Shown: positions 48,669-58,644, counted from the first letter of the stretch. The stretch: DNA of 64,000 nucleotides from an uncultured Cellvibrionales bacterium (GCA_913031145.1 CAJWCO010000001.1:42031-106030), one strand, 5' to 3'. The notes: generated by a model not told the origin, from the letters alone. A program made the numbers and translations.

Positions 48669-49958
48669 TTAGTTCGGTAGAACCGATTTACGGCAGGTTA
48701 CTGCAAAGTATACGCAATACCCGCACCTGATCAGGTACACGGCGAAAGCGCTTTTAAGGCTTACATGGTCGGCCATTATAGCCGCGATCATTGGAATAAC
48801 GGCACCGCCGAAAATAGACATGCATAAAAGCGCGGACACTCGGGGCGCAGGTGCTTGCATATTTCGAAGCGTAAGGCTAAAGATAAGCGGGAATTGCACG
48901 GAATTAAAAAATCCAACGGCCACCAGTAACGCCGCTGAGACGGCTCCCTTTGTGGCAAGCGCGGCTACAATTAACGCCGTAGTCATGGCAGCTGAGGCCT
49001 TTAACACCTGATCGGCGGGCACGCGTTGCAGAATGACCGCTCCTACAAACCGGCCGAACATCGCTAATCCCCAATACACGACTACGAAATAGGACGCGTC
49101 TGACGCGGTGAGACCCAGCACACTGCCTTGGCGCAAAAAGTTTATTAACAGGCTGCCTATGGTCACTTCAGCACCAACATAGAGAAAGACGGCGGCCATA
49201 CCTCGATGAACCTGCCACTGTCGCACGAGTTGTCTGTACGAGTTCAAGGGTTCGTGTAGTTGGGCAAAGGCCGTTGGTTTTAAGGAAGTTGGTAAAGGCT
49301 CGGGAAGTAAGCGCACAAGAAGCGATAACAGAGCGAGTATAGCGCTTAACGAGAGCGCAAAAATGACGATAGCTCGAGTGGTTTCCGCAACATAGCGCGC
49401 CTGTTCGACAGGCTCTAAGCTGGTCAATTGCGACGTTGATAAGGTGTCGATACTCAACAGTGTGACCGAAGCGATGATAGGCCCTATGGTGGTGCCAAGC
49501 GAATTAAATGCCTGGGCCAGTGTTAAGCGCCAGGCAGCTGTTTTGGCGTCACCCAGTACCACGATCATCGGATTTATGGCGACTTGCAACATCGCGATGC
49601 CACTTGCTGCGCAAAATATACCGACGAGGAAAAGCTCATAAGAGCCAACATTTACCGCGGGTACGAGAATAAATATACCCATCGCGGTTCCACTCAGACC
49701 GAAAATGATTGCTCTCTTATAACCCGAGTCTTGAATCATTTGTCCAGCAGGAATGGGTATAAACAGATAGGCCAGAAAGAAGCTAAACTGAATGAACAAT
49801 GCAGATGTGTAGGATAAATCAAACAGCGATTTCATGCGGGGGATCATCATGTCGACGGACACTGACGTCAGGCCCCATGAAAAGCAAATCGTGGCTATCA
49901 GCGGCCTCACACAGCGGTGATGTCTAGTGCCACTGGAAATACGTTCTCGATTCTTCAT
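48669..49958 (-). CDS. FucP-like MFS sugar transporter
   Basis: Inner-membrane major-facilitator permease of 429 residues with about 12 transmembrane helices. The pattern matches the fucose/glucose/galactose:H+ symporter group: LQVAINPMIVVLG followed by LTLAQAFNSLGTTIGPIIAS. The likely substrate is a neutral hexose or deoxyhexose released by the island's enzymes. It converges with the upstream sulfatase gene. No fucose or galactose catabolic gene is adjacent. Confidence 0.88.
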   Translation of the reverse strand: MKNRERISSGTRHHRCVRPLIATICFSWGLTSVSVDMMIPRMKSLFDLSYTSALFIQFSFFLAYLFIPIPAGQMIQDSGYKRAIIFGLSGTAMGIFILVPAVNVGSYELFLVGIFCAASGIAMLQVAINPMIVVLGDAKTAAWRLTLAQAFNSLGTTIGPIIASVTLLSIDTLSTSQLTSLEPVEQARYVAETTRAIVIFALSLSAILALLSLLVRLLPEPLPTSLKPTAFAQLHEPLNSYRQLVRQWQVHRGMAAVFLYVGAEVTIGSLLINFLRQGSVLGLTASDASYFVVVYWGLAMFGRFVGAVILQRVPADQVLKASAAMTTALIVAALATKGAVSAALLVAVGFFNSVQFPLIFSLTLRNMQAPAPRVSALLCMSIFGGAVIPMIAAIMADHVSLKSAFAVYLIRCGYCVYFAVTCRKSVLPN

Positions 49959-50386
49959 TAGTGGTTTAAAAAACGCCGCAAAACAGGCAATGACGGGCAG
50001 ATATTCATGCTGTGGTGAAAAGTGCGGCCACAGCCGTCAGCGTGCGTCTTAAAGAGACACATCTGGCTATGCGCATGAGATGCTCTAAAAGTTTGGTTGC
50101 TCTTGGGGTCTTGTAGGTCACGCAAACTCCCGATTTTATAAAGGCAACAGTTTGACCGTAAAGTGCGCGTTACGTCGTTGAAAGTTTTTCATGCGGGGAA
50201 AAATCGGAGGTAGTTTTTCGCTGTCGTCCATCTTGAGCTTAGGCCGACTGGCGAAAATTATCAGCAGCAGTTTTACCACAATGCGGTGCTGACCCATTTC
50301 GTCTTTCCCGAACAGCGCCATGCGCACCCTTGTGCTGAAACCTTGATCCTTACGCCGATCCCGCGCGGCAATACTCACCGGCCATG
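49959..50386. other. Largely non-coding stretch between transporter and lipA
   Basis: About 430 bases. The only candidate gene is the weak 85-codon minus-strand ORF listed separately. No convincing terminator or RNA gene was found; the stretch marks the border between the sulfatase island and the core operon. Confidence 0.45.
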
Positions 50387-50393
50387 CTAGCAA
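50136..50393 (-). CDS. Doubtful small ORF downstream of lipA
   Basis: Open for 85 codons from a TTG overlapping the lipA stop, or shorter from a GTG ([14 protein letters not shown]). Its composition is basic with no signal peptide or recognised motif. It may be a real last gene of the lipA operon or chance; no function is proposed. Confidence 0.25.
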   Translation of the reverse strand: MLAWPVSIAARDRRKDQGFSTRVRMALFGKDEMGQHRIVVKLLLIIFASRPKLKMDDSEKLPPIFPRMKNFQRRNAHFTVKLLPL

Positions 50394-51367
50394 ATATTTT
50401 CACCTCGGGCTTGCTTGTCGGCGTGGTAGCTGGAGCGGACTAAGGGTCCACAAGCGGCCTGTTTAAAGCCGATACTCAGCGCATATTCAGTGTACTCGTT
50501 AAATTCGTCTGGGTGAACAAAACGGTCAACAGGCAGATGACTGACCGAAGGTTGCAAGTACTGACCAACGGTCAGCATACTGACATTGTGGTTCCGCAGA
50601 TCGTCGAGTGTTCTGAACATTTCCTCTTTATTCTCACCCAACCCGACCATCAATCCAGATTTTGTGGGCACATTGGGATTGCGGATAGCGTATTCCTTTA
50701 GGAGCTTAAGCGACCATTGGTAGTTGGCCCCAGGGCGCGCCTCACGGTAGAGACGCGGTACCGTTTCCATATTATGATTAAAGACATCGGGGGGGGTGTC
50801 GCTGAGAATATCTAAAGCAGGCGTCATACGGCCTCGAAAGTCGGGCACCAGAACCTCAACGGTGAGGTGCGGTGAAAGGTCTCTCGCCTGTTGAATGCAG
50901 TTGGCAAAATGCTGAGCACCACCATCTCTCAGATCGTCTCGATCAACCGAGGTGATAACGACATAGCGAAGTTCCATCTCAGCGATAGCGCGTGCGAGGT
51001 TGGCCGGCTCTTCAGTATCTAGAGGGTTGGGTTTTCCGTGTCCTACATCGCAAAATGGGCAACGTCGCGTACAAATCTCGCCCATAATCATAAAAGTGGC
51101 AGTGCCATGACTAAAGCACTCATTAAGGTTTGGGCAGGCGGCTTCTTCACAGACGGTCGCCATTTTGTGTTTGCGCAAAACGTTTTTCACTTGTTGCACT
51201 TTTGGCGATATGGAAAGTTTAATGCGCATCCATTCGGGTTTGCGAAGAACATCCACTGTGGGTATCACTTTGACAGGAATACGCTCGACCTTATCAGCAC
51301 TGCGCAGTTTTTCACCCTGCTGCAATCTACGCGTGCGTTTGGGGGGGCTGGTTGGTGTCAAGTTCAT
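50387..51367 (-). CDS. lipA: Lipoyl synthase
   Basis: Radical-SAM enzyme that inserts sulfur at C6 and C8 of protein-bound octanoate. Length is 326. The auxiliary cluster cysteines are in [12 protein letters not shown] and the SAM cluster in [16 protein letters not shown]-terminal [18 protein letters not shown] is canonical. It follows lipB with an 11-base gap, as the last confident gene of the minus-strand operon. Confidence 0.97.
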   Translation of the reverse strand: MNLTPTSPPKRTRRLQQGEKLRSADKVERIPVKVIPTVDVLRKPEWMRIKLSISPKVQQVKNVLRKHKMATVCEEAACPNLNECFSHGTATFMIMGEICTRRCPFCDVGHGKPNPLDTEEPANLARAIAEMELRYVVITSVDRDDLRDGGAQHFANCIQQARDLSPHLTVEVLVPDFRGRMTPALDILSDTPPDVFNHNMETVPRLYREARPGANYQWSLKLLKEYAIRNPNVPTKSGLMVGLGENKEEMFRTLDDLRNHNVSMLTVGQYLQPSVSHLPVDRFVHPDEFNEYTEYALSIGFKQAACGPLVRSSYHADKQARGENIC

Positions 51368-51378
51368 AGTGCAGATAC

Positions 51379-52053
51379 CTAAAGGTTGGCCGCGTTTTCT
51401 GAAGGTGTCACAGAGTCGGTTTGGGACGCCTCATAGTTTAGCAAAAGACAAAAGTGATGAAGTAACCTATTGGCAACATCGCGACATTTTATCGGAGTGC
51501 TCAAAACATCGCGCAACTGTGTCATCGTTACATTCATACCGCAGGCGTTAATACGCTGCCAAACCGAGAGATCCATATCAACGTTAAAGTTTAGACCATG
51601 ATAGCTACAACCGCGGCGAATACGCAGCCCGAGAGAAGCGATCTTGGCATTTTCTACATAAACGCCCGGTGCAGCGTCTCGCGTATGCCCTACGACCTGC
51701 CAATCCATTAGTGTTCGTAGAATGGCATTTTCCAAGTGGGAGACAAGTTGGCGTACACCTAATTTTCTGCGTTTTAGATCTAACAGGGCGTAAGCGGTCA
51801 ATTGCCCAGGCCCATGGTATGTTACGTGCCCTCCGCGGTCACTTTTTATCACCGGGATCTCCCCGGGCGATAAAATATGTGCTCTGTTGTCTGTCATCCC
51901 CTGAGTGAATACGGGTCGATGCTCAAGTAACCAAAGCTCATCAGCTGTTTTCGCATTGCGCGACTCGGTAAACTTTCGCATTGCTTGGTAGACATCATTG
52001 TAGGGTTGAAGGCCGAGCCGACGCACCATAAGACTGCGTTTAGTTAACCCCAT
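51379..52053 (-). CDS. lipB: Octanoyltransferase
   Basis: Transfers octanoate from acyl-carrier protein to lipoyl domains, supplying LipA. Visible motifs are [32 protein letters not shown], the catalytic lysine region [10 protein letters not shown] and [12 protein letters not shown] chose the ATG at 52053, which overlaps the stop of the YbeD-family gene, over the ORF-track start 27 bases earlier. Confidence 0.95.
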   Translation of the reverse strand: MGLTKRSLMVRRLGLQPYNDVYQAMRKFTESRNAKTADELWLLEHRPVFTQGMTDNRAHILSPGEIPVIKSDRGGHVTYHGPGQLTAYALLDLKRRKLGVRQLVSHLENAILRTLMDWQVVGHTRDAAPGVYVENAKIASLGLRIRRGCSYHGLNFNVDMDLSVWQRINACGMNVTMTQLRDVLSTPIKCRDVANRLLHHFCLLLNYEASQTDSVTPSENAANL

Positions 52054-52319
52054 TACAATACCATACGAACACGCGAACAACTTTTTAAGCCCTCAAAAAT
52101 CGCTTTCAGTTGAGGCTCACCTGTGGCTTGGATCATCACTGTGATCGATCGCCACCGACCTCGTCGGCTATTTCGTGTTGACATGAGACGACGATCGAAC
52201 TCGACGTTATTATGCGCCAAGACATCGATCACCTGCTGCTCTAGTTCACTATGAGCCTCGCCCATGACTTTGATGGGATACGCGCAAGGAAATTCTATTT
52301 TAGGCGCTTCGGTACTCAT
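52053..52319 (-). CDS. ybeD: YbeD family protein (DUF493)
   Basis: Small cytoplasmic alpha/beta protein of the UPF0250/DUF493 family, normally found between dacA and lipB, as here. The family start IEFPCAYPIKVMG and the central SRRGRWRSITVMI are present. The fold resembles a small regulatory ACT-like domain; function is unknown. Start at ATG 52319. Confidence 0.9.
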   Translation of the reverse strand: MSTEAPKIEFPCAYPIKVMGEAHSELEQQVIDVLAHNNVEFDRRLMSTRNSRRGRWRSITVMIQATGEPQLKAIFEGLKSCSRVRMVL

Positions 52320-52364
52320 AATATTCACTTATTTATGTCCGCAGAGTTGAGCGCGCGTTATGGG

Positions 52365-53540
52365 TTAAGAAATCAGTCGTGTAAAGAAGAGGATAATCCA
52401 GTCGTAAAATCGTGAAAAAATACCTGCTTGGATAATATCTTTCTCTGCGACTAACGGAACATCGACGAGGATTTTGTCTAAAAGTGAGACCTGAAGACGA
52501 CCCAGCTCTTGGCCTGTAAGGATAGGCGCCTCAATTTGTTCATCGACAATTGTTTTAGCGGTCAGCAATTTTTCTGAGCGCCGTGGGAACGTTAGTACAA
52601 TATTCTCGCTCACCGATAAGTTCAAGAAATCGTCTTCGCCGTACCATACTTTGGCATTTTCTTTGATGATTTGATTCGCAGAGTAGATTTGTTTAGTGTC
52701 AAAATGTCTGAAACCATAAGACAAAAGTTTCTGTGACTCTCTGGCCCGAGTTTCATCACTGGGGGCGCCCATTAGGACCGAGATGAGTCGCATATCACGA
52801 CGCTTGGCCGTTGTCACCAGACAGTAGCCGGCCTCTTGCGTGTATCCGGTCTTCAGACCATCGACGCTGCTATCGCGCCATAAAAGGCGATTACGATTAG
52901 GCTGGTTGATATTGTTATGTTGAAAATATTTTTCTGAATAGATGGCATAGTGAGCAGAATTACCTTGAATAACTTCTCTAGCGAGCACTGAAAGGTCACG
53001 CGCTGTGGACACCATGCCCTCTTCGGGAAGCCCAGTGGAATTATAGTACTGAGTTGAATCCATACCCAGTTGCACAGCTGTTTCACTCATTAATTCGCTG
53101 AACGCATCTTCGCTACCGCTAACGTGCTCAGCAAGTGCAATCGCAGCATCATTGCCCGACTGAATAATGACACCGCGCATTAGGTCAATAACGGGAACCT
53201 GACTGCGGGGATTGAGAAACATGGTTGAGCCATCAGTTTTTGCGCCGCCTTTTTCCCAAGCGTTGTCACTAATTACCACATTATCAAATTCGCCCAGAGC
53301 ACCTTTGTCGATCTGTTTAGAGACGATATAGGTAGTCATCATTTTGGCTAAACTCGCCGGCGGAAGAAGCTCGTCAGCATTGTGTTCGGCAAGGACGAAG
53401 CCGGTATCCGCATCGACTAAAATCCATGATTTAGCCGCGGTCTGAGGAACTGTTGGAATCGCTTCCTGCCCCAGTGTGTGCAAAGACGTCATAGACAAAA
53501 CAGCGCAGATAAAAGCGGTCAACAAGCGTTCTTTGAGCAT
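52365..53540 (-). CDS. dacA: D-alanyl-D-alanine carboxypeptidase (PBP5/6 type)
   Basis: Periplasmic penicillin-binding protein that trims the terminal D-Ala of peptidoglycan pentapeptides. The three active-site motifs are SLAK (in PASLAKMMT), SGN (IIQSGNDAAIA) and KTG (DGLKTGYTQ). A signal peptide starts at ATG 53540, and the C-terminal beta domain ends in an amphipathic anchor (FSRFYDWIILFFTRLIS). The ORF-track start overlaps rlpA and is unlikely. Confidence 0.95.
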   Translation of the reverse strand: MLKERLLTAFICAVLSMTSLHTLGQEAIPTVPQTAAKSWILVDADTGFVLAEHNADELLPPASLAKMMTTYIVSKQIDKGALGEFDNVVISDNAWEKGGAKTDGSTMFLNPRSQVPVIDLMRGVIIQSGNDAAIALAEHVSGSEDAFSELMSETAVQLGMDSTQYYNSTGLPEEGMVSTARDLSVLAREVIQGNSAHYAIYSEKYFQHNNINQPNRNRLLWRDSSVDGLKTGYTQEAGYCLVTTAKRRDMRLISVLMGAPSDETRARESQKLLSYGFRHFDTKQIYSANQIIKENAKVWYGEDDFLNLSVSENIVLTFPRRSEKLLTAKTIVDEQIEAPILTGQELGRLQVSLLDKILVDVPLVAEKDIIQAGIFSRFYDWIILFFTRLIS

Positions 53541-53638
53541 AAAGTTCTCGGTTGGTTGGGCGAAGAATTGAACACGAGACATCTTATCATCCTCGTCTCT
53601 CTTGGCAATGCCTGAACGCGCTTTGTTCTGTTCTAACC

Positions 53639-54475
53639 TTATGGCCAAAGTACAAAAGAAGTCATGTTAAGTTGGCTTCGCAGGCGTTCTTGCAAAGCTG
53701 TGAGTTGTTGCAGGGTCATTACGGGACCTACTGTGACTTTATAGAGTTGTTTTTGTTGTTTTACTGCAACGGAAAGATCAGTCATTGTTTCTAACTGAGC
53801 GCGCAATGTGCTCGCCGCGTCGGGGGTAGTAAATGCGCCTACTTGCAGATACGCGCCATCGACTGGGAGTGGCACATGAGGGAGGCTTGGCGTTTTTCGA
53901 GCAGCGGTTTTTTCGCTACCCTCCGGCAATGCGTTATCACGCGCAGCGGGAGGGGTGATCACCTCGACCTCTACTTGAGTAGTTCCTCGTTTGGCGAACC
54001 CTAGCTTAAGGGCAGCTACGTAGGATAGGTCTATGATGCGCTCGGAATGAAAGGGCCCTCGGTCGTTAATGCGCACGATCACAGATCGCTGGTTGTCGAG
54101 GTTGGTAACGCGCGCGTAGGCGGGGATTGGCAGTGTACGGTGCGCAGCCGTCATACCATACATACTATAAACGTCACCATTGGCAGTGCGGCGTCCGTGG
54201 AATTTCTTCCCGTACCAAGACGCTGTGCCTCTTTCGCGATACCCCTCTGCGCTCGGTAAGAGGCGATAGGTCACACCAAAAACGGAATAAGGGTTGCTAT
54301 TACCCGCGCGACGCACAGGTTCAATGACCGGTGTTGCATTGGGTATCAGAGTGACATCAACAGCATCTCCTGCCCCATCTTGGATTTCGTCGATGATCAG
54401 TGTTCGGATACACCCCTGAATGAGAAAGCTAATGGCGAATAATAGATATCCATTAACAAGGATTTTCTGGGCCAC
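53639..54475 (-). CDS. rlpA: RlpA lipoprotein, septal lytic transglycosylase with SPOR domain
   Basis: Outer-membrane lipoprotein that cleaves denuded glycan at division sites in Pseudomonas. It has a lipobox (FLIQGC), a double-psi beta-barrel catalytic domain (GTASWYGKKFHGRRTANGDVY, VRINDRGPFHSERIIDLS) and a C-terminal SPOR domain (about residues 205-278). It starts with GTG, preceded by GGAG, inside the last 23 bases of mltB. Confidence 0.93.
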   Translation of the reverse strand: MAQKILVNGYLLFAISFLIQGCIRTLIIDEIQDGAGDAVDVTLIPNATPVIEPVRRAGNSNPYSVFGVTYRLLPSAEGYRERGTASWYGKKFHGRRTANGDVYSMYGMTAAHRTLPIPAYARVTNLDNQRSVIVRINDRGPFHSERIIDLSYVAALKLGFAKRGTTQVEVEVITPPAARDNALPEGSEKTAARKTPSLPHVPLPVDGAYLQVGAFTTPDAASTLRAQLETMTDLSVAVKQQKQLYKVTVGPVMTLQQLTALQERLRSQLNMTSFVLWP

Positions 54476-55628
54476 AGTACTGACTCCGTATCAATTCACT
54501 CAATTGATAAACCGCCATGGCATACTTAATCCGCGGATTGTAACGACTGATAACATAAAAATTGTTCAAACCTAGCCAATATTCACTGCCACCGCCAATA
54601 TCGAGCTCAAGAGGTAAGGCCTTGCGGCTTTCGTCAGCGGGTTCAAGAGCTCGCAATCCTTGAGTTTTTAGATCACCCAGAGTCGTCGATGGGCGTCTTA
54701 GTTGGTTAAGTTTGAGCGGCGTGTGAATACTCAGTTCTTGGCCTACGCTGAGTTGTCTTGCGTTTTCTAAGTTATTCGTTGTCTGCAGGTCTGACACTTT
54801 TATTCCATATTGATTAGCAACTGCGTACAAGGTGTCGCCGGCTGCAACGATGTGCGTTGTTCCCTCTGGACGCGACCCATTGGCGGTATTTTCTAGCACT
54901 GCACGCAGAGCCACAGCTTGACCGGAGCGCCAGCCATGTTTCGCGAAATAATTAGCTACACTGCCAATGGCGTCGGTCGGATTGTTCCAAATGTCAGCAA
55001 ATCCGTCTGTATCGAAATCGACGGCGTAATCGCGATAGCTACTGGGCATAAACTGACCCCAACCCATGGCACCGGCGTACGAACCCAACAGACTCTGTGG
55101 ATCTTGTTTTTGATCGCGCGCTAAAAGGAACAAATTCTCGAGTTGATGAGTAAAGAACAGGCGCCGCGATTCTCGTTTGTCCACTGTCGTGTAGTAGTCA
55201 AATGCCAGTGTGCTAAGCGCGTCTATGACGCGATAGGAGCCCACATTACGACCGTAATTTGTTTCTACACCGATGATGCTGACGATCATTGCAGCGTCGA
55301 CACCAAACTCGCTCTCGGCGCGTGTTAGTGTGTCCTTGTGTTGCAGCCAAAATTCAACGCCGCGACTGATTCGAAGGTCGGAGATAAAGTGCTTTTTATA
55401 CTGATACCACGGCTTTACTTTTTCGGCGGGGCGTTCCATGGCCGAGATAATTGATTCGACACGTTTTGCATTGGACAACCAGCCATTCATTTCGGCGACT
55501 GAAAAATCATGTTTTTCAGTCATTTTTTCAGAAAATTTGACGGCGTCAGGATGCTCTGCATAGTTTCCCCATGCCGGCGAAATTAGCGCGCACGCTATGA
55601 CAAGTGCTGTGTAAAGAGTTTTTTTCAA
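54453..55628 (-). CDS. mltB: Membrane-bound lytic transglycosylase B with internal LysM domain
   Basis: Cuts peptidoglycan glycan strands to give 1,6-anhydro ends (MltB/Slt35 family). Signal peptide about 1-21; catalytic glutamate in IIGVETNYG (residue 122); GYMGW-type motif SYAGAMGWGQFMPSSY; C-terminal YWLGLNNFYVISRYN. A LysM peptidoglycan-binding domain (THIVAAGDTLYAVANQYG..., about residues 258-303) is inserted between the core and the C-terminal segment, which is not the usual MltB layout. No lipobox is visible, so it may be soluble. TTG start with AGGAG upstream. Confidence 0.93.
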   Translation of the reverse strand: MKKTLYTALVIACALISPAWGNYAEHPDAVKFSEKMTEKHDFSVAEMNGWLSNAKRVESIISAMERPAEKVKPWYQYKKHFISDLRISRGVEFWLQHKDTLTRAESEFGVDAAMIVSIIGVETNYGRNVGSYRVIDALSTLAFDYYTTVDKRESRRLFFTHQLENLFLLARDQKQDPQSLLGSYAGAMGWGQFMPSSYRDYAVDFDTDGFADIWNNPTDAIGSVANYFAKHGWRSGQAVALRAVLENTANGSRPEGTTHIVAAGDTLYAVANQYGIKVSDLQTTNNLENARQLSVGQELSIHTPLKLNQLRRPSTTLGDLKTQGLRALEPADESRKALPLELDIGGGSEYWLGLNNFYVISRYNPRIKYAMAVYQLSELIRSQYCGPENPC

Positions 55629-55637
55629 GCGAGGCTC

Positions 55638-56765
55638 CTAACGTTGTTTAGAATCGGCGGCGACAGACATAAGGATACCAAATCCAGCGAACAAGGTCAC
55701 AATTGCTGTGCCGCCATAACTGACCAGCGGCAGTGGCGCGCCGACGACCGGTAAAATTCCTGAGACCATACTGAGGTTGACAAAAACAAAGATAAAAAAC
55801 GTGAACGCGACACTTCCAGCCATCAGTCGTCCAAACATAGATGGCGCATTGATCCCGATAAATAGGCAGCGACCCATCAGTAGAAAATAAATGCCACAGA
55901 GCGTTAAAACGCCCACCAAGCCAAACTCTTCAGCAAGCACCGCGATGATAAAGTCGGTATGGCTTTCTGGTAAAAAATTGAGCTGTGATTGCGTACCGTG
56001 CGTCCAACCTTTGCCATACCATCCGCCAGACCCAATCGCAGTTGTGGACTGGATAATATTCCACCCCGCACCGAGCTTATCATCTTGCGGATTTAACAGT
56101 GTTAACACCCGTTGTTTTTGGTAGTCGCGCATGACAAAGAACCACAAGCTCGGCAATGCCGCGAGCGCTAACACAAATGCGCTGATCAAATATCCGCGCT
56201 TCAATCCCGCCAAAAATAATACAAGAAATCCTGAGACCGATATCAGTAGAGCGGTCCCCAAATCAGGTTGTCTCATCACTAAAAAGACGGGTAAGGCGAT
56301 CAGCACGACGGCTAAAACCACATGCTGGAATGTCGGTGGAATCGCCTGTTTGGCGATGTAGGAAGAGATCATGAGGGGCACGCAGATCTTCATCAACTCG
56401 GACGGTTGAAGTCGGGTGAAGCCTAGGTCAAGCCAGCGTTGCGCGCCATTGATTTCTACGCCACCCAGCAACACTGCCGCCAGAGAGAGGACGCCTCCGG
56501 CGTAAAATACAAATGCCCATCGCTCCCATATTCGCGCGGGGAATTGTGCAAAAACGCTCATGATAAAAAAGCCAGCCATCATAAAAATGAGTTGTCGCTT
56601 CACATAAAACGTGTCTTGACCTGTGGCGCTGTAGATGACTAATAAACTGATAACACAGAGCACGAGCAATATCATCACCAACATATAGTCGAGGTTAACG
56701 CCCTTGGACACTTTGACATTGCCACCGGGTGTTTGTAACTGACGAACAAAATCACTGCTTTGCAT
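55638..56765 (-). CDS. rodA: Rod-shape peptidoglycan glycosyltransferase RodA
   Basis: SEDS-family inner-membrane glycan polymerase that works with PBP2 in the elongasome. It is 375 residues with about ten transmembrane helices. Conserved pieces are QRWLDLGFTRLQPSELMKI, RQPDLGTALLI, PESHTDFIIAVLAEEFG and PLPLVSYGGTA. It lies directly after mrdA, as in most rod-shaped bacteria. Confidence 0.96.
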   Translation of the reverse strand: MQSSDFVRQLQTPGGNVKVSKGVNLDYMLVMILLVLCVISLLVIYSATGQDTFYVKRQLIFMMAGFFIMSVFAQFPARIWERWAFVFYAGGVLSLAAVLLGGVEINGAQRWLDLGFTRLQPSELMKICVPLMISSYIAKQAIPPTFQHVVLAVVLIALPVFLVMRQPDLGTALLISVSGFLVLFLAGLKRGYLISAFVLALAALPSLWFFVMRDYQKQRVLTLLNPQDDKLGAGWNIIQSTTAIGSGGWYGKGWTHGTQSQLNFLPESHTDFIIAVLAEEFGLVGVLTLCGIYFLLMGRCLFIGINAPSMFGRLMAGSVAFTFFIFVFVNLSMVSGILPVVGAPLPLVSYGGTAIVTLFAGFGILMSVAADSKQR

Positions 56766-56769
56766 CGAT

Positions 56770-58629
56770 TTATCGCTGCCCTAACTTTGGTTTGGTTTGA
56801 GTCTTCATGTACTCATCTATTACTAAGCGAGCGACAGGTGCCGCTGTCGAACTTCCGTGACCGCCATTCTCTACGATTAATCCGATGGCGATCTGTGGGT
56901 CTTCCACGGGCGCAAATGCAATGAAAAGGGCATGATCCCACTGGCGTTGATCAATTTTCGTCTTGTCGTATTCATCGTCAGCGTTAATGCTGATCACCTG
57001 AGCAGTTCCGGTTTTGCCTGCCATAGTGTAGGTCATACCTTTACGAATACCGAAGGCGGTGCCACGCGGTGCATGAACGACGTCCTGCATGGCCTGATGG
57101 ACATAGTCCCAGTAGTGCGGCTCTATATCGATAGCGTTGGCCGGCGTGAGTGGAGGCTCTTCGACGCCATTCCTCGCTTTTATCAGACGCGGCTGAACAG
57201 CGTTGCCACGCGCGGCTAAACGCGCTGTCATAACCGCCAATTGCAGGGGGGTGGCAAGCATAAATCCTTGCCCAATACTGGCATTAATCGTGTCGCCATT
57301 AAACCATGGCTCACCGCGAGCCTGCTGTTTCCACATTTTAGTGGGCATAATACCAGCTTGTTCGCCAGGAATATCGACACCCGTTATTTTCCCTAAGCCA
57401 AACAGTTCGCTGTAATCGGCCAATGTATCGATCCCTGTCTCCAACCCCATAGTGTAGAAGTAGACATCACAGGATTCGATAATCGCTCGAGCCAGATCAA
57501 CGTCTTTACCGTGCCCCCCGCGCTTGGAATTATGATCGCGCCAAGGGCGTTCAACGCCCTCAATCGTAAAAAAGCCCGGATCGTCGACGCGATAGTCCAT
57601 GCTGATGCTTTGTTCCTGCAAACCGATGACACCAAATATCGGCTTAATCGTCGAGCCTGGGGGGTATTGTCCACGGATGGCTCGATTAAACAGCGGTCGA
57701 TCTTTTGAGTGTAATAGCGCCGAGTAATTATCTTGACTGATCCCAGCAACAAATAGATTGGGGTCAAAGACGGGTGTGCTGACCATAGCCAATATACCGC
57801 CTGTTTTAATCTCGATCGCAACTAACGCCGCGCGATAGTCTTTCAATGCAGTGTGAGCAGCTTCTTGCAGATGGCTATCCAAATGCAGTGTTAGACTTTC
57901 GCCAGCTTCGGGGTCAACTTTGCTTAGCGAGCGCATAACGCGCCCGCGCGCATTGGTTTCAACGTGCTCATTGCCAACGTTTCCGAGCAGGTTCTGCTCA
58001 TAATATTTTTCGATACCGGTTTTACCAATTGAGTCAGTGCCGCTGTAAGCCACCGAATCTACGACGCGGCTTTCAGCTTCATTGATTCGTCCGACATAGC
58101 CAACGGCGTGCGCAAACAGCTCAGCTTTTGGATAGTGCCTTGCCAACCGCGCTGAAACTTCCGCACCTGCCAAGCGATAGCTGTTGACCGCTAAAATACT
58201 TCGTTCTTCTTCGGTTAGATTGTATTTAAGGGCAGTACTTTCGTAGGGTTTTCGGCGTTTTTGTCGCTCTCTAAATTGCACTATATTTTTTTCAGGGATG
58301 TGAATTAATTGTTTGAGGCTCGTCAGTAATTCCTCTAAATCAACACTTCGCTCGCGCACTAGCGTGAGGTTATAGGTAGGTTGATTGTCTGCAAGGAGTT
58401 GACCATTACGGTCATAAATAAGCCCTCTGGGAGGGCTGACGGGACGCATTAAAACCCGATTATTGTCCGAATGCGTGACAAAATCTTGATGCCGAGAAAT
58501 CTGCAAATCAAAGTAACGAGCCACGATGATAAGGGTCATTGCGGTGGCAATAACAGACGCAATCACGACTCGGCTGATAAAGAGATTTTTTTGCTCTGAA
58601 ACATCGATAAAGGCAGAAGTGTCATTCAT
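56770..58629 (-). CDS. mrdA: Penicillin-binding protein 2
   Basis: Elongasome transpeptidase anchored by one N-terminal transmembrane helix. Length is 619. The catalytic serine lies in PPGSTIKPIFG, with ESCDVYFYTMG and AGKTGTAQVI completing the site; the N-terminal pedestal has PPRGLIYDRNGQLLADN. Partner RodA is encoded next. Confidence 0.96.
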   Translation of the reverse strand: MNDTSAFIDVSEQKNLFISRVVIASVIATAMTLIIVARYFDLQISRHQDFVTHSDNNRVLMRPVSPPRGLIYDRNGQLLADNQPTYNLTLVRERSVDLEELLTSLKQLIHIPEKNIVQFRERQKRRKPYESTALKYNLTEEERSILAVNSYRLAGAEVSARLARHYPKAELFAHAVGYVGRINEAESRVVDSVAYSGTDSIGKTGIEKYYEQNLLGNVGNEHVETNARGRVMRSLSKVDPEAGESLTLHLDSHLQEAAHTALKDYRAALVAIEIKTGGILAMVSTPVFDPNLFVAGISQDNYSALLHSKDRPLFNRAIRGQYPPGSTIKPIFGVIGLQEQSISMDYRVDDPGFFTIEGVERPWRDHNSKRGGHGKDVDLARAIIESCDVYFYTMGLETGIDTLADYSELFGLGKITGVDIPGEQAGIMPTKMWKQQARGEPWFNGDTINASIGQGFMLATPLQLAVMTARLAARGNAVQPRLIKARNGVEEPPLTPANAIDIEPHYWDYVHQAMQDVVHAPRGTAFGIRKGMTYTMAGKTGTAQVISINADDEYDKTKIDQRQWDHALFIAFAPVEDPQIAIGLIVENGGHGSSTAAPVARLVIDEYMKTQTKPKLGQR

Positions 58630-58644
58630 AGCAGGTGATCTTTC

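Noticed and set aside
35323-49958. Sulfatase island as a mobile element
   Set aside because: No integrase, transposase, tRNA boundary or flanking direct repeats seen; transfer is possible but not supported directly.
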